A stretch of 64,000 nt of DNA from Bilifractor sp002394235 (GTDB lineage: Bacteria; Bacillota; Clostridia; Lachnospirales; Lachnospiraceae): positions 99,181 to 163,180 of the forward strand of contig NZ_JBQKGJ010000005.1 of the NCBI RefSeq assembly GCF_052118845.1, read 5' to 3'. The notes under the pieces were generated by a model. It had not been told where the DNA came from. It ran no database searches and saw nothing but the letters and a program-made list of their open reading frames with translations. Every line of letters begins with the position of its first letter. The first letter of the stretch is position 1. Positions 50,041-58,390 of the stretch are shown here, in pieces. Both the position numbers and the translations under genes were made by a program.

Positions 50041-52284
50041 ATGTCGGAAAAAATAGAAGGATATGTGGAGCATATCATCTATCGAAATGAGGATAATGGT
50101 TATACCGTTCTGAATCTGTCCGCGCTGGACGAGGATGTGACCTGTGTCGGCAGCTTCTCCTCGGTCAACGAGGGAGAGTATATCGAGGCGGAGGGAGAGT
50201 ATAGTGTTCATCCAAGCTACGGAAAGCAATTCCGGGCAGAGAATGTCCATGTTACAATTCCGAGAGACAGTGTAGCCTTGGAGAGGTATCTGGGAAGCGG
50301 AGCCATCAAGGGCGTAGGAGCAGCGCTGGCCTCACGCATTTTGAAGCGGTTTGGTGATGACACCCTGCGGATGCTGGAGGAGGAGCCGGAGCGGCTGGCC
50401 GAGGTAAAGGGGATCAGTGACCGGAAAGCCCGGGAGATCGGAGAGCAGGTTGAGGCAAAATCACAGATGCAGAACGCTATGATTTTTCTCTCCCAGTACG
50501 GGATCTCCCTTTCTCTCGCCATCCGGATTTATAACCGTTACCAGGACAGGCTGTATACGGTGATGCGTGAGAACCCTTATCAGATGGCAGATGATATTGA
50601 CGGGGTTGGATTTCGGATCGCCGATGAGATTGCTTCCAGGGCTGGAATCCGGCCGGATTCAGAATACCGGATCCGGAGCGGAATCCTGTACGCGCTCAAT
50701 CAGGCTGGCGCACAGGGCCATATTTACCTTCCGAAGGAGATCCTGGTGCAGAGAGCCGGAGAACTTCTGGGAACAGATCCCGGTGACATCGACCGGTATC
50801 TGATGGACCTTGCTCTCGACAAAAAAATAAAAGCGCTGGTCTTTGAGGATGAGAATGGTGATTCTCACGCGAGGATTTACGCGGAGAGATCGTATCTGAC
50901 CGAGTTGAACTGCGCAAGAATGCTTCAGGATCTGAATCTTCATATCCGTGAGGACGAAGAGGCGGTAAATGAGAGGATCCGAAGGATCGAGAAGTCCGAC
51001 CGGATTGTTCTTGACGATCTTCAGCGCAAGGCAGTTGCGGCAGCGGCCACGAACGGTATTTTTGTATTGACGGGAGGGCCTGGAACCGGAAAAACAACAA
51101 CGATCAATACGATGATCCGGTATTTTGAATCGGAGCATCTGAGTATCGCGCTGGCAGCACCGACCGGACGCGCGGCGAAGCGGATGACGGAGGCGACCGG
51201 TTATGAGGCGTCTACGATACACCGGCTGCTTGAGATTTCAGGCGCGGCTGATGAAGAATCGATGAATGTACGCTTTGAACGGAATGCTGAAAATCCGCTG
51301 GAGCAGGACGTGATTATCATTGATGAGATGTCGATGGTTGATATTTTTCTGATGCATTCACTTCTTTCAGCGATTGTCCCGGGAACACGGCTGATTCTGG
51401 TGGGTGACCAGAACCAGCTTCCGAGCGTCGGACCGGGCAGTGTGCTCAGGGACATCATACGGTCCGGATGCTTTCCGGTTGTTATGCTTACCAGGATTTT
51501 CCGGCAGGCGCAGGAAAGCGATATCGTGGTCAATGCACACCGGATCCATGCCGGGCTTCCCGTTCGCACGGATAATCGGAGCAGGGATTTCTTTTTCCTT
51601 GAACGGGAGGATGTGCGGGTGGTACAGAGAGTTGTGCTCGCTCTGGTGCAGGAAAAGCTCCCTAAGTATGTAAAGGCGGATTCTTCGGAGATACAAGTCC
51701 TGACACCGACACGAAAGGGAGCGCTTGGCGTCGAGAGTCTCAACCGGATTCTGCAGACTTATCTGAACCCGCCGTCTCCTGCCAAGCAGGAGAGAGAAAC
51801 CTCCCGGGGAATTTTCCGGGAGGGAGACAAGGTCATGCAGATCCGGAACGATTATCAGCTGGAATGGCAGCTGAGGGGAAAATACGGAATCGTCGCGCAG
51901 CGGGGCCTCGGGGTGTTCAACGGTGATATGGGCATCATCCGGAGAATTGATGCGCCGAACGAGCTGCTTACGGTTGAATATGAAGAGGGAAAGACTGTGG
52001 ATTATACCTTCCGTCAGCTGGATGAACTGGAGCTGGCATATGCTACGACGGTTCACAAAGCACAGGGAAGCGAATACCCTGCCGTAGTCATTCCTCTTCT
52101 CGGAGTTCCGCATATGCTGCAGACACGGAACCTCCTCTATACTGCTGTGACAAGGGCCAGAAAATGTGTGGTTCTGACAGGAAGCCGACAGGTGTTCCAG
52201 GCGATGATTGAAAATGCAACCGAGGAAAACCGCTACACGTCATTGGCGGAACGGATCATCGAGCTGAAACGGCAGGAGATCTGA
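50041..52284 (+). CDS. recD2: RecD2-type SF1B DNA helicase
   Basis: ATG 50041 lies 6 bases after GGAG; ATG 50035 is too close. The 747-residue enzyme has an N-terminal OB-like region (YVEHIIYRNEDNGYTVLNLS), tandem helix-hairpin-helix motifs (GSGAIKGVGAALASRILKRF), Walker A GGPGTGKTTTINTM, Walker B DVIIIDEMSMVD, and SF1 motifs VGDQNQLPSVGPG and TVHKAQGSEYPAV. RecD2 works without RecBC in Bacillota, in mismatch repair and fork rescue. Placement beside comF suggests a link with transforming DNA. Confidence 0.94.
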   Translation: MSEKIEGYVEHIIYRNEDNGYTVLNLSALDEDVTCVGSFSSVNEGEYIEAEGEYSVHPSYGKQFRAENVHVTIPRDSVALERYLGSGAIKGVGAALASRILKRFGDDTLRMLEEEPERLAEVKGISDRKAREIGEQVEAKSQMQNAMIFLSQYGISLSLAIRIYNRYQDRLYTVMRENPYQMADDIDGVGFRIADEIASRAGIRPDSEYRIRSGILYALNQAGAQGHIYLPKEILVQRAGELLGTDPGDIDRYLMDLALDKKIKALVFEDENGDSHARIYAERSYLTELNCARMLQDLNLHIREDEEAVNERIRRIEKSDRIVLDDLQRKAVAAAATNGIFVLTGGPGTGKTTTINTMIRYFESEHLSIALAAPTGRAAKRMTEATGYEASTIHRLLEISGAADEESMNVRFERNAENPLEQDVIIIDEMSMVDIFLMHSLLSAIVPGTRLILVGDQNQLPSVGPGSVLRDIIRSGCFPVVMLTRIFRQAQESDIVVNAHRIHAGLPVRTDNRSRDFFFLEREDVRVVQRVVLALVQEKLPKYVKADSSEIQVLTPTRKGALGVESLNRILQTYLNPPSPAKQERETSRGIFREGDKVMQIRNDYQLEWQLRGKYGIVAQRGLGVFNGDMGIIRRIDAPNELLTVEYEEGKTVDYTFRQLDELELAYATTVHKAQGSEYPAVVIPLLGVPHMLQTRNLLYTAVTRARKCVVLTGSRQVFQAMIENATEENRYTSLAERIIELKRQEI

Positions 52285-52576
52285 GGTGGATTTCCGGTGG
52301 CAGGGACGGGCGGCAGGATGGTCAAGCCTGCGGCATCGGACGCTATGAATGCGTTTCACCATAAGGCATCGGAACCCAGATGTACTACGTGGAAAGCAAG
52401 GATTGCGCAGCATATGAGAATTGTTTCACCGGAAGTTTCACCGGAAGGCAGCGGAGCACAGATGTTATACGCGGCGGAAATCGGCGCGGACAGGAGGGAG
52501 AGTCTTGCGAAAAAGTCCGGACAGGATATTGGAAGATGGATTCCTGCAGAGTAAGCAGGTCATACGGCGGGACGGA
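52285..52576. other. Gap between recD2 and comF
   Basis: No gene is supported. Two frames are open for short stretches but lack ribosome sites and family features. The block GTTTCACCGGAA is directly repeated near 52422-52446. The comF frame is open upstream to 52421, but that extension does not resemble ComF. Confidence 0.4.
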
Positions 52577-53296
52577 ATGCTGCGCGCGCGGAAAATTGCC
52601 GGATTGCTTTATCCGCGCCGCTGTCCGTTTTGCGATCGTCTGCTGTCTGCCGGAGAACCATATCTGTGCCGGAAATGCGCGGGCATTCTGAACTTTATCA
52701 CAGGACCGGTCTGCATGAAGTGCGGAAGACCGCTGGAGTCTGATACCGCGGAATACTGTGATAATTGCCGGAGAAGAGAGCATCGCTTTATTCAGGGCTT
52801 TGCACCCTTTACGTATCGGGGGATGGTGCAGGATTCGATCACCCGTTTTAAGTACGGAAACCGGGCAGAATATGCCGGGTTTTATGCGACCGCGATCTGG
52901 AAACACGGCGGCATACATCTGAAAGAGTGGAAGCCGGAGCTGATTCTTCCTGTTCCGATCCATCTGGACAGGTACCGGAAACGGGGATACAATCAAGCGG
53001 AAGAGGTTGGCCGGCATCTTTCGGAGAAACTGGGAATTCCCTGTGCGACGAATGAAATATACCGGAGAAAAAACACCCGGCCGCAGAAAGGGCTTACTCC
53101 TTCGATGAGAAGAAAAAACCTTTCAGGTGCGTTTGCGGCGAGGGATGGTGTAAGCCTGCCGGAGAGGGTGCTTCTGGTTGACGACATCTATACCACAGGG
53201 GCAACGCTGGATGCGCTTGCGGAGACGGCAGCGGAAGCCGGGGCATGCAGGATATGGTTTGCCTGCGTATCCATAGCGCCGGGTCAAAGTGTATGA
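52577..53296 (+). CDS. comF: ComF-family phosphoribosyltransferase-fold protein
   Basis: ATG 52577 gives a 239-residue product of normal ComF length beginning MLRARKIAGLLYPRRCPFCD. Four Cys pairs form a zinc ribbon (CPFC, CRKC, CMKC, CDNC). The phosphoribosyltransferase loop is VLLVDDIYTTGATLDAL. ComF (ComFC) assists DNA import with the ComFA motor; comFA is not in the window, recD2 is its upstream neighbour. Whether it is catalytic is unknown. Confidence 0.88.
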   Translation: MLRARKIAGLLYPRRCPFCDRLLSAGEPYLCRKCAGILNFITGPVCMKCGRPLESDTAEYCDNCRRREHRFIQGFAPFTYRGMVQDSITRFKYGNRAEYAGFYATAIWKHGGIHLKEWKPELILPVPIHLDRYRKRGYNQAEEVGRHLSEKLGIPCATNEIYRRKNTRPQKGLTPSMRRKNLSGAFAARDGVSLPERVLLVDDIYTTGATLDALAETAAEAGACRIWFACVSIAPGQSV

Positions 53297-53397
53297 CTGA
53301 TTCAGACGGGCTGTAGGGGAAAGCAGGCGCCAGAACACACACTTTCAATGGCTCCGGAAGTATGATAAAATAAACTGATGTTTTTTTATACCGTTAT

Positions 53398-53413
53398 GCC
53401 CCGAAAGCGGGGC
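53398..53413 (+). terminator. Compact hairpin before a membrane-protein gene
   Basis: GCCCCG-AAAG-CGGGGC, a perfect 6-bp stem with a GNRA-like tetraloop, preceded by TTTTTTT and followed by no U-tract. It lies 30 bases before the next start and may serve the leader. Confidence 0.4.
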
Positions 53414-53442
53414 GCCCAATTTTGTAGTAAAAGGACAGGAAA

Positions 53443-53880
53443 ATGATTGACAAGAAAAGACTGTACCTGATGATCGGTCTGGCGAGATTTGAGAAGAAAC
53501 ACGCGGACGGGTCTTTCCGGATAAGCCGGTATTATCAGAGAGATTATACGGCTTTTGCGCTGATCCGAAATCTGCTGCTGAGCACCATTGCGTATATTCT
53601 GCTGCTCGGCGTACTGATGCTGGCCAATATGGATACCTTCTTTTCCCGGCTGAATGCCGCGGATATCCGGCCTGTTGTTGCGGTGCTGATTGTGAGCTAC
53701 GTTATTTTCGTAGGTATCTATTCTGTCATTGCGTATATACTGGCGCGGATCCGTTATGTTCGGATGCAGAGCGACATGGAAGAATATGAGCGCGCACTCG
53801 CAAGGCTGGGACGCATGTACCGGCGGGGATATCACGAGGAAAGCGGCGAAGGGGAAAAGCAGGAGGAAGAGGAAGAATGA
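53443..53880 (+). CDS. Two-helix membrane protein of unknown function
   Basis: A 145-residue protein from ATG 53443 behind AAAGGACAGG. Two membrane segments (about residues 46-64 and 78-101) are flanked by a basic N-terminus and a Glu-rich end (EESGEGEKQEEEEE). I do not recognise a family. It overlaps the next gene by ATGA, so it belongs to the operon leading to cdaA. Confidence 0.6.
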   Translation: MIDKKRLYLMIGLARFEKKHADGSFRISRYYQRDYTAFALIRNLLLSTIAYILLLGVLMLANMDTFFSRLNAADIRPVVAVLIVSYVIFVGIYSVIAYILARIRYVRMQSDMEEYERALARLGRMYRRGYHEESGEGEKQEEEEE

Positions 53881-55193
53881 ACGAGTTGCTTGAATTAAGA
53901 GAGAGACTGATCCGTTTTTATACGGATTATGACGTATATATACGTCCGCTTTTCCGGTTTGCGCTGGCGGTGATCACGTTTATTACTCTGAATGACAAGA
54001 TCGGTTATATGAGTCAGTTAAACAATCTGCTCGTGATCATCATTTTGTCTGTCATCTGCGCGATCCTTCCGATTAACGGGATCGTCTTTATCGGTACCGT
54101 GCTGATTGTCGCGAACAGCTTTGGGCTGAATGTCGGAGTCGGCGCATTCGCGGTTGTTCTGTATCTGCTGATGCTGCTTCTGTACTTCCGCTTTGTTCCG
54201 AAGGATGCGCTGGCGATTATTCTTACGCCGGTGGCGGGAGCTCTGCACATGCCGATGACGGTTCCTGTTGTGCTGGGGCTTATGAGGGGTCCGGTGTCGG
54301 CAATCACGCTGATCTTCAGTGTGCTCTCCTGGTCCTTTGTAAACGGTCTTCCGGATACCGTCGAAGCGGTCGCGAATACAAAAGGTGCCAGTATGATTGA
54401 CATTGTTCAGGCAATACCCGGCGCGATGATGAATTCGAAGACGATTCTCATGCTTGTGACATTCGTAGTGGTATTTTTGATTGTTACCTGTATCCGGGAG
54501 CTGGTCAGCAGCCATGCGTGGGAGATCAGCATCATTGTCAGCGCGATTATATATATCGGTCTGATGATTGCCGGTGCCAGCATTCTGAATGTGAAGATAA
54601 ATCTTGTGATGACTGTGATCGAAACCGCGCTCTCAGTTGCCGTCGCATTTATCTTTGAGTTTTTCTGCTATAATGCGGACTATTCTCACACGGAGTTCCT
54701 TCAGTTTGAGGACGACAACAACTATTATTATGTAAAGGTGACTCCAAAGCGCAGACCGAGATATAATCTCGAAGAGGAAGAGGACGAAACGGAAGAGGTG
54801 GAGGCAGACGCGGATGAGAAGCGTTTTGTCACCCGGGAGAACAATATCTATGAGAAGAAATTTGAGGGAATCAATCTTCAGTCCAGACTGGAGGAATCCC
54901 TGAAGTCTCTGAATACAAACCAAAACGGCCGGGAAAATGGCCTTGACGGTTCTTCATCTGCTGCTGCCCGGCACACAGACAATGATGAGAAGATGAGAAC
55001 CATAAACCTTACCATAGACAGTGAGGGCCGTCAGACACGTACAGATGCTCATAAGGACAGCAATTCGGGCATTGGGGGAGAGACGATCCGACTGGATCCG
55101 GTTTTTCCTGAGAGCGGGGATGAAGCAAAAACCGGAGATGAAGCAAATGCCCGGGATGAGGATATGGGCCAGACCAGGATCATCAGAAAGTAA
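53877..55193 (+). CDS. Polytopic membrane protein preceding cdaA
   Basis: A 438-residue protein starting inside the stop of the preceding gene. About eight hydrophobic segments fill residues 20-285 (ITFITLNDKIGYMSQLNNLL; IFEFFCYNADYSHTE). The last 150 residues are acidic and cytoplasmic, with a Glu-rich stretch, and disordered. I recognise no named family, although similar genes lie upstream of cdaA in other Lachnospiraceae as far as I recall. It may be a transporter or a CdaA partner. Confidence 0.65.
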   Translation: MNELLELRERLIRFYTDYDVYIRPLFRFALAVITFITLNDKIGYMSQLNNLLVIIILSVICAILPINGIVFIGTVLIVANSFGLNVGVGAFAVVLYLLMLLLYFRFVPKDALAIILTPVAGALHMPMTVPVVLGLMRGPVSAITLIFSVLSWSFVNGLPDTVEAVANTKGASMIDIVQAIPGAMMNSKTILMLVTFVVVFLIVTCIRELVSSHAWEISIIVSAIIYIGLMIAGASILNVKINLVMTVIETALSVAVAFIFEFFCYNADYSHTEFLQFEDDNNYYYVKVTPKRRPRYNLEEEEDETEEVEADADEKRFVTRENNIYEKKFEGINLQSRLEESLKSLNTNQNGRENGLDGSSSAAARHTDNDEKMRTINLTIDSEGRQTRTDAHKDSNSGIGGETIRLDPVFPESGDEAKTGDEANARDEDMGQTRIIRK

Positions 55194-55307
55194 ACGGATG
55201 TGCCATATTGGTGTACAAGTCCAAACGCTGGTTTCTGCCACGGACTGTACAGGCTGAGGATTGCTTCTTGCGTTATACGGCTTAAGTCAGAGTAGAAGGA
55301 GAAACAT

Positions 55308-56192
55308 ATGAATGCTTTTCTGAGCAGGTTTCAGTATTACATCCTTTCATGGCTGAAGCCGCCAAAGACAATTCAGGTCATTGATATTATCCAGATTCTG
55401 CTTCTGGCTTTTCTGATCTACCGGCTGATCATCTGGATGAGGAACACCCGTGCGTACACTCTGCTGAAGGGAATTCTGTTTATCGGAGCGTTTGTCATTG
55501 TCGCGAACATTCTGCATATGGAAGTGATCGTCTGGCTTCTCGGCAATCTGAGCGTTGTCGCTTTTACGGCAATCGTCATCATCTTTCAGCCGGAGCTTCG
55601 AAAAGTGCTTGAGCAGATGGGACACAGCAACGTACTGCGCTCCTTTTTTTCCATCAGCAAAACCGGTGAGGACAATAAGCGATTCAGTAACCACACGATA
55701 AACGAGCTGGTCAGGGCCTGCTTTGAAATGGGTGATGTGAAGACAGGCGCCCTGATCGTTATCGAGAAGGAGACGCTGCTGGATGAGTATATCAGCACCG
55801 GTATTCGTCTGGACGCTATTGTATCCGGTCAGCTGTTGATTAATATTTTCGAACATAACACCCCGCTTCATGACGGCGCGGTTATTATTCAGAATGACCG
55901 GATTGCGGCAGCTACCTGCTATCTGCCGCTCTCTGACAATATGGAGCTGAGCAAAAAACTCGGTACCAGACACCGCGCCGGTGTCGGTATCAGCGAGATC
56001 ACAGATTCTCTGACGATCATTGTGTCGGAGGAGACCGGGAGCGTATCCTACGCCATGAATGGACGGCTTCACACGGCGATTTCTCCGAGCCAGCTGCGAG
56101 AGGTTCTGCAGGATGTCCAGGTGCTGTACAATGATAAAATCCGCATACTGAAAGGGGGACGCAGAAACCGTGATACGAAGAATCCTAGCTAG
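55308..56192 (+). CDS. cdaA: Diadenylate cyclase CdaA
   Basis: A 294-residue membrane enzyme that makes c-di-AMP from two ATP. Three membrane segments lie in residues 20-95. The DAC domain has the D189-G-A motif (HDGAVIIQNDRI) and R221-H222-R223 in RHRAGVGISE, both essential in the family. AAGGAGAAA precedes ATG 55308. It overlaps the YbbR gene by 23 bases. c-di-AMP controls potassium and osmotic balance and wall homeostasis. Confidence 0.96.
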   Translation: MNAFLSRFQYYILSWLKPPKTIQVIDIIQILLLAFLIYRLIIWMRNTRAYTLLKGILFIGAFVIVANILHMEVIVWLLGNLSVVAFTAIVIIFQPELRKVLEQMGHSNVLRSFFSISKTGEDNKRFSNHTINELVRACFEMGDVKTGALIVIEKETLLDEYISTGIRLDAIVSGQLLINIFEHNTPLHDGAVIIQNDRIAAATCYLPLSDNMELSKKLGTRHRAGVGISEITDSLTIIVSEETGSVSYAMNGRLHTAISPSQLREVLQDVQVLYNDKIRILKGGRRNRDTKNPS

Positions 56193-57501
56193 TCTGCGTT
56201 CCAATATCGGATACAAGCTGCTGGCATTACTGATAGCGATTGTCATCTGGTACTCGGTAGTGGACATCAATGATCCTGTGGAGACAGAGTCTTACAGTGT
56301 TCACATTACGGTGGCGAATGAATCGTACATCTCAAACGGAAAACAGATCTACATGATCGAGGATCAGTACAAGACAGTTACCGTATACGTGAAGGGAAAC
56401 CGGTCGGAGCTGAAGAAAATCTCCGCGGACAATATCACTGTTACAGCCGATCTGACGCAGATTGTTGATCTAGACCGCGATCCTGTCATGGTTCCATTAT
56501 CGGTCACGGTTCCCGGTATATCGGCTTCAAATGTGACACTGTCCAGAACAGCAATACCGATTACGATTGAAGATGTCGCGAGCAAGGAATTCGCTGTGAG
56601 TGTGGACACAGGAAGTTCGGTTCCGGGATCCAGCTACGAGGTGGGAATCGCGACTCCGAATCCGGAGAAAATAGTGATTAACGGACCGGAATCCATCATC
56701 AATGAGATTGACAGCGTGGTCGCCAAGATCGATGTCACAGGCATGACGCAGGACGGAAACCGAAAGGCAGAGCTCGAAATTATGGACAAGAACGGCGAAG
56801 TGCTGTCGCAGGAGACAGTTCAGGATGATTTGACGTTCGATGGCGGTGTGCCGGATGTTTCGGTATATGTAGATTTGTGGAAGAAGCAATCCGGTGTCGG
56901 GATGAAGGTTGAGTACTCCGGAGAACCGGCCGAGGGATATAACGTAACGGCTGTGAGCACGACACCGGAGACAATTACCGTGGTTGGAACAGACGACGCA
57001 CTGAGCCAGCTTGCGGCAAACGGGAATATTATCACGATTCCGGAGGGTTATGTGTCTGTCTCAGACGCCTCCTCGGATGTTACAGCGGAAGTTGAACTCA
57101 GTGACGTGCTTCCGGACGGTCTGCGGCTGGCATCGAGCACGGCAGGGACGGTCACGGTAACCGTTACGATCCTTTCGGATGAAACCAAGGAATTCAAGCT
57201 GGATGTGGATGATATAGCTACAAACAACCTGGATCCGGATCTGACGATCTCCTATGACCAGACCAGCATACAGGTGCGGCTGAACGGAGCGGGATCCGTG
57301 ATCGATGATCTGAAGACGGCAGACATCAAGGCTTCCATCGACCTCAAGGGCAAGGACACGGGCGATTATACCGTAAATGTATCGTTTGCGCTTCCAACGG
57401 GAGTATCGCTGGATGATGCGGTTTCGATACCGGTACACCTGAAGGAAAAGGCGACAGCAAGCTCCTCGTCCGGGAGTGATAAAGGCGGAACCAATTCGTA
57501 G
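56170..57501 (+). CDS. ybbR: CdaA regulator, YbbR-domain protein
   Basis: GTG 56170 is the start, within the end of cdaA and behind GGGGGA. The 443-residue protein has one N-terminal membrane segment (about residues 14-31, YKLLALLIAIVIWYSVV) and four YbbR repeats outside (SVHITVANESYISNGKQIYM; VTVYVKGNRSELKKISADNI). A Ser/Gly-rich tail follows. YbbR/CdaR binds CdaA and lowers its activity. glmM normally follows; here HPr does, across repeat B5. Confidence 0.9.
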   Translation: MIRRILASLRSNIGYKLLALLIAIVIWYSVVDINDPVETESYSVHITVANESYISNGKQIYMIEDQYKTVTVYVKGNRSELKKISADNITVTADLTQIVDLDRDPVMVPLSVTVPGISASNVTLSRTAIPITIEDVASKEFAVSVDTGSSVPGSSYEVGIATPNPEKIVINGPESIINEIDSVVAKIDVTGMTQDGNRKAELEIMDKNGEVLSQETVQDDLTFDGGVPDVSVYVDLWKKQSGVGMKVEYSGEPAEGYNVTAVSTTPETITVVGTDDALSQLAANGNIITIPEGYVSVSDASSDVTAEVELSDVLPDGLRLASSTAGTVTVTVTILSDETKEFKLDVDDIATNNLDPDLTISYDQTSIQVRLNGAGSVIDDLKTADIKASIDLKGKDTGDYTVNVSFALPTGVSLDDAVSIPVHLKEKATASSSSGSDKGGTNS

Positions 57502-57608
57502 CTTATACCGTGTCATAACTGAACAGCTCTTCGAAAACGCAGACAGGCCGCCTGCCGCGAAGCGTGTGTAAGAGACTGTATGCGATTTCGAAGGCAACAG
57601 GTATGAGC
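57501..57608 (-). repeat. Family B repeat, copy B5 (reverse orientation)
   Basis: Read on the minus strand it starts CTCATACCTGTTG, has arms CTTCGAAATCGCATACAG and CTGTCTGCGTTTTCGAAG and ends GGTATAAGC. Its minus-strand left flank GCGCGTCACTTCATG matches the left flank of B4. Confidence 0.82.
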
Positions 57609-57715
57609 ATGAAGTGACGCGCAAGCGGCACGGAAGTGCGAATATGCGTGAGCAGTGAGTGCATGAGAAAAGCAACCCGAAAATGCCCGGCAGACATGTG
57701 CAGCAGGAAACGGAA

Positions 57716-58003
57716 ATGGTCAGCAGAACAATGGTGATAAAAGGAAAAAACGGGCTGCATCTTAGACCCGCCGGCAGGATCAGCGAGACGGCGCTCCGTT
57801 TTCAATCCGAGATTCTTCTAGAATACAACGGGGGTCTTTCCACAGCAAATGCCAGAAGTGTACTCAGTCTGCTTGCGGCAGGTCTGCAGGATGGAGACGA
57901 GGTTGTGCTTTGCTGCAAAGGCTGCGATGAGAAAGAAGCCCTGGATGAGGTCGCGAAGGTATTTTCGGAGGAAACGGAGGCTGTTCCTCTCCGGGAGAGG
58001 TAA
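57716..58003 (+). CDS. ptsH: HPr-family phosphocarrier protein
   Basis: ATG 57716 places the active-site His at H15 (KNGLHLRPAG), its standard position; an upstream in-frame start would shift it. The 95-residue protein matches HPr to residue 85 (EYNGGLSTANARSVLSLLAAG). The Ser corresponding to the HPr-kinase site is S48 in ARSVLSLL. HPr passes phosphate from enzyme I to sugar-specific PTS proteins and helps CcpA in catabolite control. Enzyme I (ptsI) is not adjacent, and the gene stands alone, so it may be a paralogue of the main HPr. Confidence 0.82.
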   Translation: MVSRTMVIKGKNGLHLRPAGRISETALRFQSEILLEYNGGLSTANARSVLSLLAAGLQDGDEVVLCCKGCDEKEALDEVAKVFSEETEAVPLRER

Positions 58004-58080
58004 AGGTGCCTGCCGATGGCACGGTATGCTGCCGGGCGTTGGCATGAGAAACGGATATAAGAGGATAATGGAAGGTGACA

Positions 58081-58124
58081 AGAATGCCCCGGAAAGCCAT
58101 ATGGAAACGGCTGCCGGGGCATTC
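58081..58124 (+). terminator. Strong hairpin downstream of the HPr gene
   Basis: AGAATGCCCCGG (58081-58092) pairs perfectly with CCGGGGCATTCT (58113-58124), with an inner AGCC/GGCT helix. No U-tract follows. The remaining gap to 58390 is AT-rich without a gene and should hold the htrA-like promoter (TAAAAT near 58329 is a possible -10). Confidence 0.6.
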
Positions 58125-58390
58125 TCTGCACATGCGGCGGGTTTTATCTGTGCCGATATGGCATAAAGTGGAGGGCAGACCATGTAAATAAGCTATGCTG
58201 ATGCGACACGCAGATGATTGCCTCACACATATTTCCTACATCAGTAGGGCTGTCCGGTATGTGTTCGCTGCGCAGAGGATTACCGCAGTTTAGATTGCTG
58301 TTTTCACATATTTTACACAAATAACGGGTAAAATACGTATATCAATGGGCTTTCACGCTATACTGGCGTTGAGAACGGAGGAGCTTGCTT

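Noticed and set aside
49030..50250. 406-codon open frame opposite the mreB-like gene
   Set aside because: Antisense shadow caused by codon composition; the sense strand is clearly MreB.
53877..55193. ABC-transporter permease
   Set aside because: The helices alone do not show a permease signature and no ATPase or binding protein is adjacent.
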